The notes: a model not told the origin generated them from the sequence alone. A stretch of 64,000 nt of DNA from Corynebacterium uberis (GCF_020616335.1 NZ_CP085051.1:744001-808000); one strand, 5' to 3'. Shown: positions 37,102-45,443, numbered from the stretch's first letter. Numbers and translations are program-made.

Positions 37102-38321
37102 GGCACAAGCTCCTCGGCATGAAAGGTACATGTGGTGAAATAGGTGGACAGGCTGGCAGCGAGACGGGCGCGAAGATCATCTGGGTCAAGTTTTTTTAAC
37201 TGTTCTGTCAGGCGGACACGGTTCGCATCGGCTGCTGGATCCTGTGTGGCGAAGCCGCGGAAGTCTATGTCACCATACAGGTAGTTGTTGATGAGAACAT
37301 AGAGTAGATCTGAGTCTTCTGACGGCGGACACGTGGTCCAGGGAAAAGCAGCGAGTAGACTCTGTGCGCCGCTCCAGGATGGGTTATCACCTCCGAAGGG
37401 GTATAAAACGATATTTTGGGGCGGTAGTGAAAGCCCGGGCTCGGCTGCTATGACCGGAGGAATGCTCATCTGGGCGGTTTCAATGAGCGATCGCTGCCTG
37501 GTGAGTTGCGCGTTGAGGGAGTCAAGTTTGAAAGCGTCTTCGGGCCACACACAGGCACGATCGTGTCGGGTGGTGGTGCATTCTGGAGACTTTGCCTGAG
37601 TTCGTGTCACCCCCACGGGCTGTACCCCACCGAAAAGAATAGTAATAATGACAAGGGTAGTGAGTGATACCCCGGCGACGCTCCGGTTGGTCATTGGTAT
37701 GGTTCTAGGGAGGGTGTAGAGTAAGCAAAGAGCTCCAATAAGAAGCGCTAAGCAAGTGCTTATAGCCGCCCAGGCCAGGGGATTAAGCGTCTCCCACGTG
37801 TTGACGATGCCTGGCAGGCGTACCAGGTAGATTCCGCTAAATAGGCCTAGGATGACGGCGAAGATGGCATTACGTATCATTCCCAAGTTCAGATGCGCGG
37901 CCACCGTGCCAATGCACAATGCAATTGCCCCCAATCCGAAACTTAGCCCGAGGTAGCGGTAGTCTAAATAACCCGGAGTATGGCGTACCCACGTAACAAC
38001 GAGGATTGCTCCACTTAAGAGGAACTGTGGTAGAAAAACTGATATCAGGTAGGTCTGGAGCACTTGCCTTGAGTGAACTGCACTCCAGCGTCGCGGAGTA
38101 TGCATCCATACCGGGCGTGCATTGGCACCCACGCGTATGGATTCCTGCCAGGAAGCACACGCAGCAATAACCGGCATAGCATACATAACGGGTGCGCATA
38201 TTGCTACCGTAGCCGCATTCAGGCTGTTGTGCCAGGATGTTGCGAGGGATAGCATGGTTGCTACCCATACTGCTGCCAAAAGTATTGCAGAAAAGAGCTG
38301 GCGCTTCCTTGCAGGCGTCAT
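37098..38321 (-). CDS. ABC exporter/immunity operon: large permease with extracytoplasmic C-terminal domain
   Basis: 407 residues. Six to seven helices (LFSAILLAAVWVATMLSLA; ATVAICAPVMYAMPVIAAC; TYLISVFLPQFLLSGAILVV; GLSFGLGAIALCIGTVAA; AIFAVILGLFSGIYLV; AAISTCLALLIGALCLL; VSLTTLVIITILFGGV) come first. A soluble C-terminal region of about 150 residues follows, with a CVWPED motif and several cysteines, presumably outside the membrane. I do not recognise a named family. ATG 38321 (MTPARKRQ) lies 8 bp after the reading frame of the candidate secreted peptide. It is the first transporter gene of the operon. Confidence 0.78.
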   Translation of the reverse strand: MTPARKRQLFSAILLAAVWVATMLSLATSWHNSLNAATVAICAPVMYAMPVIAACASWQESIRVGANARPVWMHTPRRWSAVHSRQVLQTYLISVFLPQFLLSGAILVVTWVRHTPGYLDYRYLGLSFGLGAIALCIGTVAAHLNLGMIRNAIFAVILGLFSGIYLVRLPGIVNTWETLNPLAWAAISTCLALLIGALCLLYTLPRTIPMTNRSVAGVSLTTLVIITILFGGVQPVGVTRTQAKSPECTTTRHDRACVWPEDAFKLDSLNAQLTRQRSLIETAQMSIPPVIAAEPGLSLPPQNIVLYPFGGDNPSWSGAQSLLAAFPWTTCPPSEDSDLLYVLINNYLYGDIDFRGFATQDPAADANRVRLTEQLKKLDPDDLRARLAASLSTYFTTCTFHAEELVP

Positions 38322-38329
38322 GTGCGGTT

Positions 38330-38643
38330 TTACTGCCAGTGAGTTTGTGCGGTGTGAACGTGGAAGAAGCAACCGGTTTGGGCGATTCCGAGTGACACCT
38401 GATTCTGATAGACCGGGACCCAACGGCTCATGATGGTGGGTTGAGCGGTGCAATGGGCGTGTGTGGCAACCTGTCCGGTTGCGGTAGCTGGGCGGCAGTT
38501 GCTCCATGCAGAAGCGCCCTGGATAAACGCTTGACACCCGTTGACGACTGAGCCCCGATAACCGACCGCTGCCATGGCTATCGGGGTGCAAGGGCTAGGG
38601 TAGCGAGGGTTGCGAGGCTCAGAGCCGATGCCATTTTGGGCAT
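38330..38643 (-). pseudogene. Secreted four-cysteine peptide precursor, split by a one-base frameshift (bacteriocin-like candidate)
   Basis: ATG 38643 has GAAAGGAT ideally spaced (7 nt) and encodes a classic signal peptide, MPKMASALSLATLATLALAP. The frame then hits TAG at 38580-38578. The next frame carries on without stop to 38330 with IAMA and then about 79 residues. Those hold four cysteines, rich in Gly, Ser, Ala and His (segments AVGYRGSVVNGCQAF, SAWSNC, ATHAHC, QTGCFF). Adding one base in the CCCC run just before the stop joins the frames and gives a signal peptidase site (IAMA before AVGYRG). The gene ends 8 bp before the ABC permease. Either the copy is inactivated, or the base is a sequencing error, or a frameshift is used. 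Bacteriocin or signalling peptide is inference. Confidence 0.6.
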
Positions 38644-38674
38644 GAGCATAATCCTTTCGTGTACAGAGGATGGT

Positions 38675-38691
38675 ATGTGCTATCCGCACAT
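38675..38691. promoter_or_regulatory. Inverted repeat upstream of the peptide-ABC operon
   Basis: ATGTGC-TATCC-GCACAT, perfect 6-bp arms, 32-48 bp before the peptide start codon. Its position fits an operator near the transcription start, or an mRNA leader hairpin. No regulator gene is present in the island. Confidence 0.45.
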
Positions 38692-39147
38692 CGCGTAGGA
38701 TACGTGGTCATCGGTGAGGCTGCCATAAGAGTTAGGGAAAATATTTCGGATTACACCCCAATATGGGGTAGGTCCCGTGAAGGTATGTATGGAGGCAAGG
38801 TCGTGTGTTCGCCATAAGGAATACTTAAAATTTATCCGGGATCCAAGGGTCTGTCTCTCCAGAAGGGTGAGCTGTGCGTACTCTTTGGGCGACCGCCCCA
38901 TCTTCATGCTGCAACGCCTCAGTTTCCAGCGTGTTCAGCACTCTTTTGACTATCTGAAGCTGATCAGGGCTCTCACAAAGTAACTACCAAGTCCCCGACC
39001 ATCAGAGGGGATACTGTAGTGGTCATGCTGGGGCTCCTTCATCGCCTGGATCGCTGTATTGGTCCGTTGGGCGGTTCAGGATCGATGTCGCGGAAGGGTG
39101 CGGGCAGGGGGCTAACAACTTTCAATCATGAAAATGTGTCCTTAAGC
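38692..39147. other. Gene-poor part of the island
   Basis: About 450 bp between the operon promoter and the ISL3 remnant. A minus-strand reading frame (38907-38680) begins MKMGRSPKEYAQLTLLERQTL. It faintly resembles the N-terminus of IS30-type transposases but does not continue as one. I see no intact gene. The sequence is probably decayed mobile DNA. Confidence 0.3.
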
Positions 39148-39171
39148 GGCTCTTCGCGTTTTAGAGTGCAT
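39148..39171. repeat. ISL3-type terminal inverted repeat (one end)
   Basis: GGCTCTTCGCGTTTTAGAGT and four further bases, overlapping the 3' end of the transposase remnant. It resembles the GGCCCTTC-starting 24-bp terminal repeats of corynebacterial ISL3 elements such as IS31831 (about 18 of 24, from memory). No matching second end was found, so the element is truncated. Confidence 0.5.
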
Positions 39172-39400
39172 TGATCGCGGCTTGCAGTCCTCCGGAGTGC
39201 AGCAGGGACCGCAAGCTGTAGTTCTCGAGGTTGCGGAACCCTAGGGCGATCCCCTGCAGGGGCTCAAGCGTCCATTGATCGCTTCAACTGGCCCATTGGA
39301 CGCTCCGATACCGCAAAACGCCAAAATGTCTTCGCGACGGCGATACAAGGTATGACCCAGCTGGCGGAGTTCATCTGTTGTGTTGTTAAATATTTTGCTC
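39161..39400 (-). pseudogene. ISL3-family transposase remnant (C-terminal end, frameshifted)
   Basis: On the minus strand the segment reads LRQLGHTLYRRREDILAF, then CGIGASNGPVEAINGRL. A one-base shift follows, then PLQGIALGFRNLENYSLR and SLLHSGGLQAAINAL to a TAA at 39163-39161. This is the typical ISL3 transposase C-terminus (VSNGPTEAINGRLE...GFRNLxNYxLRSLLH). The N-terminal two thirds are missing. It marks the right edge of the low-GC island and indicates past insertion and decay. Confidence 0.8.
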
Positions 39401-39547
39401 GAGTACTAGTTACGTGCTCTCTACGACGAAGCTCCCCTTCATTGCGAGCAGCCTTGATCAGGGCTACGCGAACGAATGGCTGTGGAACTCTACTAAAGAA
39501 TGCACTCCTAGGATGTCTTACACCGATTCTCTGGTGCGATGCACAAG

Positions 39548-40333
39548 TCACGCCGCCTTCCGGTACCGCGCCACCGCCAAGGGGGCGAAGACGACCGTAA
39601 AGATCACCGTACCGGCAAGAACGCCGGCGATGGGGTGCTGCATGGGCCAGGTATCCGGAATGGGGGCATCGCCGGTGTTGCCAAACAGGTCACGGGTGGC
39701 TTGGACCAGGGCAGAGACGGGGTTCCATTCGGCGAAGGCGCGCAAGAACCGGGGCATGGATTGGGAGGGCACAAACGCGTTGGACAGGAATGTCAGGGGG
39801 AACAGGACCATAAAGGACGCGCTGTTCATGGCTTCGGGGCTGCGCACAACAAGGCCCAGCAGAATCATCACCCAGGAAAACGCCCAGCAGAAGATGAGCA
39901 GCAGGCCCATGCCTGCCAAGAAATGCAGCCAGCCGTCTTCGAAGCGCCACCCCACGATTGCTCCGGTGAGCACCATGACGCTCAAGGTAAAGGCATTAAG
40001 CAGCAGGTCGGCGATGGTGCGCCCGACCACGACGGCGGAAGGGGCCATGGGCAGCGTTTTAAAGCGGTCGATCAGCCCCTTCTTTTTATCTTCGGCCATG
40101 AACATGCCGGATAGCGTGGAACCAAAGACGGCGGTTTGGACGAAAATGCCGGCCATGAGGAATTTGGTGTAGTCCGTGCCGGGCACGGTGATGGCGCCGC
40201 CGAAGACCTGGCTAAAGAGCAGCACAAACATGACGGGCTGGGCTACACCCCAGGTAAGCACGTCGGGGTTGCGCCGGAACCGGATGATATTGCGCAGCAC
40301 GATGGCGCGGACGTCGCTCAGCCAGTTGATCAT
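39548..40333 (-). CDS. ABC-2 type drug exporter permease (DrrB-like)
   Basis: 261 residues with six helices. The N-terminal arm reads WLSDVRAIVLRNIIRFRRNPDVLTWGVAQPVMFVLLFSQVFGG. The ABC-2 signature region is LVVRSPEAMNSASFMVLFPLTFLSNAFVPSQSMP. It forms, with the ATPase encoded just upstream (4-bp ATGA overlap), a DrrAB-type exporter of hydrophobic drugs or lipids. GC and codon use are again those of the host, so this pair is outside the island. Its 3' end lies about 150 bp from the ISL3 remnant. Confidence 0.92.
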   Translation of the reverse strand: MINWLSDVRAIVLRNIIRFRRNPDVLTWGVAQPVMFVLLFSQVFGGAITVPGTDYTKFLMAGIFVQTAVFGSTLSGMFMAEDKKKGLIDRFKTLPMAPSAVVVGRTIADLLLNAFTLSVMVLTGAIVGWRFEDGWLHFLAGMGLLLIFCWAFSWVMILLGLVVRSPEAMNSASFMVLFPLTFLSNAFVPSQSMPRFLRAFAEWNPVSALVQATRDLFGNTGDAPIPDTWPMQHPIAGVLAGTVIFTVVFAPLAVARYRKAA

Positions 40334-41322
40334 GAGCGGACTCCTTTGTTGGTGGCGTCAGCTTCTTCGGCGGGTTCGGCGGTCGCGTCATGGCCGGTGA
40401 GCTGTAAGAAGACGTCGTCGAGGGTGGGGCGGGTCAGGCCGGCGTCGTGCAGCGAGATTCCGTGTTGGCGCAGGCCGCGCAGCGCCTCTTCAAGGCTGTG
40501 GGCACCGTGGGTGGCCGGGGCGGTGATGGTGCGCTCGGCGACGTGGGGCTGTGTGCCGGTGGCATTGGCGATGATCTGGGCTGCCTTCATCGCAGCAGTG
40601 GCCTTCTCCACCGTGATGGAGATGCGCTGCCCGCCGACCTCGCGCTTGAGTTCGTCGGCAGTTCCTTCCGCGATGACGCGCCCGTGGTCGATGACGCTGA
40701 TGCTGTCTGCCAACTGGTCTGCCTCTTCGAGGTACTGGGTGGTCAGCAGCAGGGTGGTACCGGCCGCGACGCGCTGGCGGATGATGTCCCACAGGGCTAG
40801 GCGTGCTGCGGGGTCGAGGCCGGTGGTGGGTTCGTCAAGAAAGAGGATGCGTGGGTCATTGACCAGTGAGGCGGCCAGGTCTGCGCGCCGGCGCATGCCT
40901 CCGGAAAATCCCTTGACCGGCCGGTTTGCGGCGTCGGTGAGGTGGAAGGTTTCTAGCAGTTCATCGGCGCGGGCTTTGGCGCGGCGGTCGCCGAGGTGGA
41001 ACAGCCTGCCGATGAGGATGAGGTTTTCACGGGCGGACAGATCCTCATCGATGGTGGCGTATTGGCCGGATGCGCCGATGATGCTGCGCACGCGGTGGGC
41101 CTGGCGCACCACGTCGAACCCATCGATGGTGGCGGTGCCGGAGGTGGGGGTTATCAGGGTGGTCAGTACCTTGACGGTGGTGGTTTTTCCGGCGCCGTTG
41201 GGGCCAAGGAGCCCACGCACGGTGCCTTGTTCTACCTCGAGGTTCAGCCCGTCGAGGGCGTGGACCTCCCCGCTGGAGGTGCGGTAGACCTTGCGCACGT
41301 CGCGCAGTGAGATCAGTGACAT
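40330..41322 (-). CDS. ABC exporter ATP-binding protein (DrrA-like)
   Basis: 330 residues. Walker A LLGPNGAGKTTTVKVL, GQYATIDEDLSARENL, signature FSGGMRRRADLAASL, Walker B ILFLDEPTTGLDP, and the DrrA-type C-terminal domain (about residues 220-330, ending with LDDVFLQLTGHDA). TAGACT (41335-41330 on the minus strand) ends 7-8 nt before ATG 41322, indicating a leaderless mRNA. Substrate unknown; DrrAB relatives export daunorubicin, or phthiocerol lipids in mycobacteria. Confidence 0.93.
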   Translation of the reverse strand: MSLISLRDVRKVYRTSSGEVHALDGLNLEVEQGTVRGLLGPNGAGKTTTVKVLTTLITPTSGTATIDGFDVVRQAHRVRSIIGASGQYATIDEDLSARENLILIGRLFHLGDRRAKARADELLETFHLTDAANRPVKGFSGGMRRRADLAASLVNDPRILFLDEPTTGLDPAARLALWDIIRQRVAAGTTLLLTTQYLEEADQLADSISVIDHGRVIAEGTADELKREVGGQRISITVEKATAAMKAAQIIANATGTQPHVAERTITAPATHGAHSLEEALRGLRQHGISLHDAGLTRPTLDDVFLQLTGHDATAEPAEEADATNKGVRS

Positions 41323-41535
41323 GGTGTCACAGTCTACGCAAACCTAAGGGCGTTTAGCGTTCCAGCTGCTTCTCGACGTCTCTATGGCCCCGCCCGCAGC
41401 CACCTGCGGGAGGCAGGGGCTAACGGTTGAAGGTTAGTGGTGCCCGCTCACAGCCACAGCGCAGCAAAACCCCGCCACCCAAACATTAGAAGACAAGCAT
41501 GGGGAGCGGGGCAGGATAGGCCGGAGGGAATGTAT

Positions 41536-41826
41536 TTAGTGATCGTCCCAGTGGCCCTCGTGGGCGGCGTGGCGGTGGCCGTCATGGATGTAGTCCACGT
41601 GGTCGCCGTGGGGGACGGCGACGTGGCCACAGTTCGGGCCGTGCTCGTGGTCGTGGCCTTCGTGGACGTGGTGCTCTTGGGGCTCGCACTCGTCCCAGTG
41701 GCCCTCGTGCTCGCGGTGGAGGTGGCCGTCGTGGACGTAGTCGGTGTGGTCGCCGTGGGGGACGGCGACGTGGCCGCAGTTGGGGCCGTGGGTGTGGGTG
41801 TGGCCTTCGTGGGTGGTGTGGGTCAT
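41536..41826 (-). CDS. Histidine-rich metal-binding repeat protein
   Basis: 96 residues, about a quarter histidine, no signal peptide. Two near-identical halves each contain HGPNCGHVAVPHGDH, then DYVHDGH or DYIHDGH, and EGHWDE or EGHWDD. Each half has one Cys (PNCGH). The composition and duplicated Cys-His motifs imply cytosolic binding of zinc or a similar metal, for storage or buffering. AAAGGAG precedes ATG 41826. The promoter is AT-rich with TTGAAAACC, a possible Zur half-site. I know similar His-rich repeat proteins in corynebacteria but no assigned function. Confidence 0.85.
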   Translation of the reverse strand: MTHTTHEGHTHTHGPNCGHVAVPHGDHTDYVHDGHLHREHEGHWDECEPQEHHVHEGHDHEHGPNCGHVAVPHGDHVDYIHDGHRHAAHEGHWDDH

Positions 41827-41869
41827 GGTTTCTCCTTTGTGGAGTAGGGAACAACCTTCTTAAGCCCTG

Positions 41870-41897
41870 ACACTACTCATTTTTATTAGGTTTTCAA
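41870..41897 (-). promoter_or_regulatory. Promoter of the histidine-rich protein gene
   Basis: TTGAAA (41897-41892), 16-bp AT-rich spacer, TAGTGT (41875-41870). It leaves a leader of about 40 nt with a strong ribosome binding site (AAAGGAGAAACC before the ATG). The TTGAAAA stretch resembles half of a Zur box; the other half is not convincing. Confidence 0.5.
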
Positions 41898-42020
41898 TAA
41901 GGCCATTCCCGCAGGTAGAAGCGCTATTGAGCACCGTTTCCAACAAGCGGAAAACGGCAAGCTCACAGCCGGTGCGCTGCGTCGCCCTCGCCGCCGCGGC
42001 ATACCCCCATCCGGGGGTGG

Positions 42021-42689
42021 CTAGCTGGAGTGGATGACGTTTTGCGCCTTGGCCAAGCCCTCTGTTGCTACCAACCGGCAGGCGCGCGCGGCGGTGGTGA
42101 TAGCGGCGTCGAGAAGCGGACCCGAATCCACCGCCCCCAGCACCCAATCGATGACCGGAGTACCCTTCGGCGGGCGCGAAATACCGATGCGTACCCGCAG
42201 GTAATCGCGGGATCCCAGGTGCTCGCTAATGGACTTCAACCCGTTGTGGCCGTTCTCGCTGCCACCCTGGCGCAGCCGCACCGTGCCCAGTGGAAGGTCC
42301 AGCTCATCGTGGCAAACGATCACCCGCTCCGGCGGCAGGCCGAGTGCGCGGGCGGCCGGGCCCACCGCCTCGCCCGAGGTATTCATAAACGTTGTGGAGC
42401 GCATCACCACCGCCGTGGAATCACCGATGGGCACCACAGCGGCCTGCGCCGGCACGCCTGTGCACGCTGTGAGCACCTTGCCGTCGACCGCCAGCAGATC
42501 ATCAACGGCCATATAGCCCACATTGTGGCGGGTCGCGGCGTACTTCGCACCCGGGTTGCCCAGCCCCACGATCAGCCAGTCGGCGCTGACCTCACGCAGA
42601 TCCAGCGCAGCTGTCGGGCGCGCCGAGCCGGACGTGTCAGCCGCCGGGCGGCCAGAAACAAGGTCCTTGAACTTCTGAAGAAATCCCAC
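42021..42689 (-). CDS. pth: Peptidyl-tRNA hydrolase (paralogue 1)
   Basis: 222 residues. [25 protein letters not shown] with the catalytic His, STTFMNTSGEAV, CHDELDLPLGTVRLRQGGSENGHNGLKSI and RVRIGIGRPP-type RVRIGISRPPKG. It has an N-terminal extension of about 40 residues compared with the second copy at 46505-47056. It releases peptides from prematurely dissociated peptidyl-tRNA. GTG 42689 is chosen: GACAAT lies 8 nt upstream (leaderless type), and longer readings cross the divergent promoter of the nitronate monooxygenase gene. Confidence 0.93.
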   Translation of the reverse strand: MGFLQKFKDLVSGRPAADTSGSARPTAALDLREVSADWLIVGLGNPGAKYAATRHNVGYMAVDDLLAVDGKVLTACTGVPAQAAVVPIGDSTAVVMRSTTFMNTSGEAVGPAARALGLPPERVIVCHDELDLPLGTVRLRQGGSENGHNGLKSISEHLGSRDYLRVRIGISRPPKGTPVIDWVLGAVDSGPLLDAAITTAARACRLVATEGLAKAQNVIHSS

Positions 42690-42741
42690 GGTCGCCCATT
42701 GTCCCACAACTGCCGCGCCCCGCTGGCCTACCATTGGCACC

Positions 42742-43785
42742 ATGAGCCCCGCACCGGCAACCCCCGCCTGTCCCCGAGTGCCCATCATCGCCGCCCCGAT
42801 GGCCGGTGGGCCCTCCACCCCCGAACTCGTCTGTGCCGTCGGCCAGGCGGGCGGACTGGGATTCTTAGCCTCCGGGTCGTCCGACGCCGCCACGCTCGAT
42901 GACCAGATGCGCACCGTCGCCGACGGCGGCGTGCCGTATGGCGTCAACCTTTTCTGCCCCCAAAACCCTGACCCCGAGCGCGAATGCATCGGCGAGGTTG
43001 CCCAGGAGCTGCAACCGCTGTTTGCCCAACACGGCCTGGAATGGCCCGGCATCCCGGACGTGGATTACATGTTTGGCTGGAACGCCAAATTCAACGCCAT
43101 CCTCGATGCCGTGCGCGCCGGATACGGACCCACTGTGGTCAGCTGCACTTTTGGCATCTTCGCCCCCAACGAGTTCGACTGCCTGCGCGCCTACGGCGTC
43201 GAGGCGTGGGTCACCGTCACCAACCCGCAGGACGCCCGCGTAGCCGCCGACGCCGGGGCCCGCGCCCTGATCGTCCAAGGCCCAGAAGCCGGCGGGCATC
43301 GCAGCACGTGGAGCGTGTGCGCCACCCCCGACGAGCGCCCGCTTGAACAATTGCTTATCGACGTCCACGCCGTCACCGACGCCCCGCTCATCGCCGCCGG
43401 CGGCCTGACCACTCCCGGCGCCGTCGCCCGCGTCCTCGCCCAGGACGGGGTGTGCGCCGCCGCCTGCGGCACCGCGTTCCTGCGCGCCCCCGAAGCAGGA
43501 ACCAGCCAGCGCAATCGCCGTTTGCTTAGCGACGCCACCGCCGAGGCGCTGCGCACAGTGTCCACCCGCGCGTTCTCCGGCCGCTTCGCCCGCGGCCTAC
43601 CCACCGCCTTCACCCAGGCCCATCCCGACCTCAAGCCCTGCTACCCGCACCTGGGAGCACTCATGGCGCCGCTGCGCGGCCGCGATGAATTCGCCTACTG
43701 CCTGTGCGGTGCCGAATATGCGTCCGCGCCGGAGACACCCGCCGGGGAAATCGTGTCCTGGTTGGCCTCCGAGCTGGAAACTTAA
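42742..43785 (+). CDS. Nitronate monooxygenase (2-nitropropane dioxygenase family)
   Basis: 347-residue FMN TIM-barrel enzyme. PIIAAPMAGGPSTPELVCAVGQAGGLGFLASG at the N-terminus, VQGPEAGGHRSTW with the catalytic His region, APLIAAGGLTTPGAVARVLA (phosphate-binding), and CGTAFLRAPEAGTS. It oxidises toxic alkyl nitronates such as propionate-3-nitronate. TACCAT ends 7 nt before ATG 42742, another leaderless start. It is divergent from pth; the two promoters share 52 bp. Confidence 0.93.
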   Translation: MSPAPATPACPRVPIIAAPMAGGPSTPELVCAVGQAGGLGFLASGSSDAATLDDQMRTVADGGVPYGVNLFCPQNPDPERECIGEVAQELQPLFAQHGLEWPGIPDVDYMFGWNAKFNAILDAVRAGYGPTVVSCTFGIFAPNEFDCLRAYGVEAWVTVTNPQDARVAADAGARALIVQGPEAGGHRSTWSVCATPDERPLEQLLIDVHAVTDAPLIAAGGLTTPGAVARVLAQDGVCAAACGTAFLRAPEAGTSQRNRRLLSDATAEALRTVSTRAFSGRFARGLPTAFTQAHPDLKPCYPHLGALMAPLRGRDEFAYCLCGAEYASAPETPAGEIVSWLASELET

Positions 43786-43833
43786 GGGCTGCGGGGCTGT
43801 AACGGCGGGTGATCCGGGGCGGATAAATCGGGT

Positions 43834-44361
43834 ATGAAGAAGCTGCTTGCCGCTGCCAGCGCCGCGACCGCGCTGGCGCTTGCCGTCCCCGCCCCTGCCT
43901 TTGCCACTACACCGGGTCCTGCCCTGGGTGCGTCCTTCACCGCGCCGCTGGTCTACGGGTCATCCGAACACGTCGACGTCTACTACCTGGTGGGCTATGA
44001 GGAATTCAATACCATGGGCCACCACTACGGTGATGCCGGCCAGACCTTCGCCCACTACACGCGTACCCCCAACCAAAACATTGACGGGTTGCGCATCATC
44101 ACTCCGAAGGGGCAGCTGCCCGCGGAGTTCTGGGTGGACGCCGTGCCCTGGGAGTACTCGTCTAACACGTACCCCACGATCAAGATTGTCACGGGCTTCG
44201 AGCCGAAGTTCCCCAATGAACCGGATTCACAGCTGATCACCCCCACCTACTTTGGGCAGGTCCTCTGGACGCTTCCCGAAGTCAACCGCACCATCGTGGG
44301 CTCCACCATCCCTGCGCTCGACACACTCGCGGCGCAGGTTGGTGGGATTTTTCATCCTTAA
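43834..44361 (+). CDS. Secreted hypothetical protein
   Basis: 175 residues. The signal peptide is [24 protein letters not shown] with a clear AFA cleavage site, leaving a mature protein of about 151 residues. The mature part is rich in Tyr, Thr and Pro (e.g. [42 protein letters not shown]) and has no cysteine. Family not recognised. It reads like small corynebacterial exported beta proteins. GATAAA lies close upstream. Its stop overlaps the convergent FAA-hydrolase gene by 4 bp. Confidence 0.75.
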   Translation: MKKLLAAASAATALALAVPAPAFATTPGPALGASFTAPLVYGSSEHVDVYYLVGYEEFNTMGHHYGDAGQTFAHYTRTPNQNIDGLRIITPKGQLPAEFWVDAVPWEYSSNTYPTIKIVTGFEPKFPNEPDSQLITPTYFGQVLWTLPEVNRTIVGSTIPALDTLAAQVGGIFHP

Positions 44362-45191
44362 ATCTGCTCAAAGACCGTCTTGTTAGCAATGCGCCCCAGG
44401 CCGGCGATCTCAACGGTCACGGTCTGGCCATCGCCGATGTAGCGCTGCGGTTTCCGGGCATGTCCCACGCCGCCCGGGGTGCCGGTGGCAATGACGTCGC
44501 CCGGATTGAGCGGGTAGATGTGTGAGATGTACTCGATGAGGTCCTCTGGCTTAAACACCAGATCATCGGTGGGGGTGGACTGCACCTGCTCCCCGTCGAG
44601 GTAAGTGGCCAGCTCCCCGCCAAAAGCAAACGCATCCGCAGTGGTTAGCCAGGGGCCAAAGCCCGCCGAGCCTTCCATGGACTTTCCTTGGTGCCACTGC
44701 AGGGTGCGGTATTGCATGTCCCGCTGGGTGTAATCATTCATCACCGCATAGCCGGCGATGTACTCTGCGGCATCAGCAGCAGCCACGCGCCGAGCGCGGG
44801 CGCCGATGATCACCGCCAGCTCGCCCTCCCAATCCAAAGCATCGTGCCTGTCATGAGGTGCCAGGACATCATCAAACGGCCCGGTCAGCGCCTCGGGGAA
44901 CTTGACAAAGAGCGTCGGATAATCCGGCTTGGGCCGCCCCATCTCCGCGATGTGATTGGCGTAGTTCATGCCCACACAGATGATCTTCGACGGGTGTGGA
45001 ACTACCGGGGCAAGGTCCGTGGGGGCAAAGGTCAGCGAGGGGGCGTCGGCACGCTGGGCGATCTGCCGCCACGACGGATCAGCTAGCAACGCGCCCACAT
45101 CCGAAAACCCAGCAATGGGCACGCCGGTGGAGTCAGTCTCCACCCGGACGGCAATAGTGGTGGAATCAGAACGAACAGTGGCAAGACGCAT
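44358..45191 (-). CDS. Fumarylacetoacetate hydrolase family protein
   Basis: 277 residues. [50 protein letters not shown] with the metal-binding Glu residues, [14 protein letters not shown], and [25 protein letters not shown]-family enzymes cleave or hydrate acyl-pyruvates or oxaloacetate-like compounds (acylpyruvase, 2-hydroxyhepta-2,4-diene-1,7-dioate isomerase, oxaloacetate decarboxylase). The exact substrate is not predictable. Start ATG 45191; GAAAGGACACC lies upstream. It is divergent from the 67-residue gene at 45240. Confidence 0.92.
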   Translation of the reverse strand: MRLATVRSDSTTIAVRVETDSTGVPIAGFSDVGALLADPSWRQIAQRADAPSLTFAPTDLAPVVPHPSKIICVGMNYANHIAEMGRPKPDYPTLFVKFPEALTGPFDDVLAPHDRHDALDWEGELAVIIGARARRVAAADAAEYIAGYAVMNDYTQRDMQYRTLQWHQGKSMEGSAGFGPWLTTADAFAFGGELATYLDGEQVQSTPTDDLVFKPEDLIEYISHIYPLNPGDVIATGTPGGVGHARKPQRYIGDGQTVTVEIAGLGRIANKTVFEQI

Positions 45192-45226
45192 CGCAGGGGT
45201 GTCCTTTCAAACGAAAAACTACAGCC

Positions 45227-45232
45227 TAGACT
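45227..45232 (+). promoter_or_regulatory. -10 element for a leaderless small gene
   Basis: TAGACT ends exactly 7 nt before GTG 45240. It fixes that GTG as the start and predicts a leaderless transcript. Confidence 0.6.
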
Positions 45233-45239
45233 AGAAGGC

Positions 45240-45443
45240 GTGGGTAAGGCCGACAAGCAACGCAAGAAGATGGCAAAGGTGCGCCGCCAGCTGGCCAGCG
45301 GCAAAACCAAGAAGAAATGCTGCCGCTCCGACCCGCGATGCCGCACCTGCCCCACAGTCGTGCACCGTTTGAAGCGTTGCGGCGCCTTAGAGCTCGATGA
45401 TCGCGCCCTGGCCAAAGCCGTGAAAAAAGCCCGGAAATGGTAG
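45240..45443 (+). CDS. Small basic cysteine-containing protein
   Basis: 67 residues, strongly basic (MGKADKQRKKMAKVRRQ), with CCRSDPRCRTCP forming a compact four-cysteine cluster, then VVHRLKRCGALELDDRALAKAVKKARKW. It looks like a small conserved actinobacterial protein that may bind nucleic acid and/or zinc. No function is known to me. GTG start defined by the -10 at 45227-45232. Confidence 0.75.
   Translation: MGKADKQRKKMAKVRRQLASGKTKKKCCRSDPRCRTCPTVVHRLKRCGALELDDRALAKAVKKARKW

Noticed and set aside
38680..38907. 75-residue frame resembling an IS30 transposase N-terminus
   Set aside because: Similarity stops after about 20 residues and no HTH or DDE region follows; not enough to name it.
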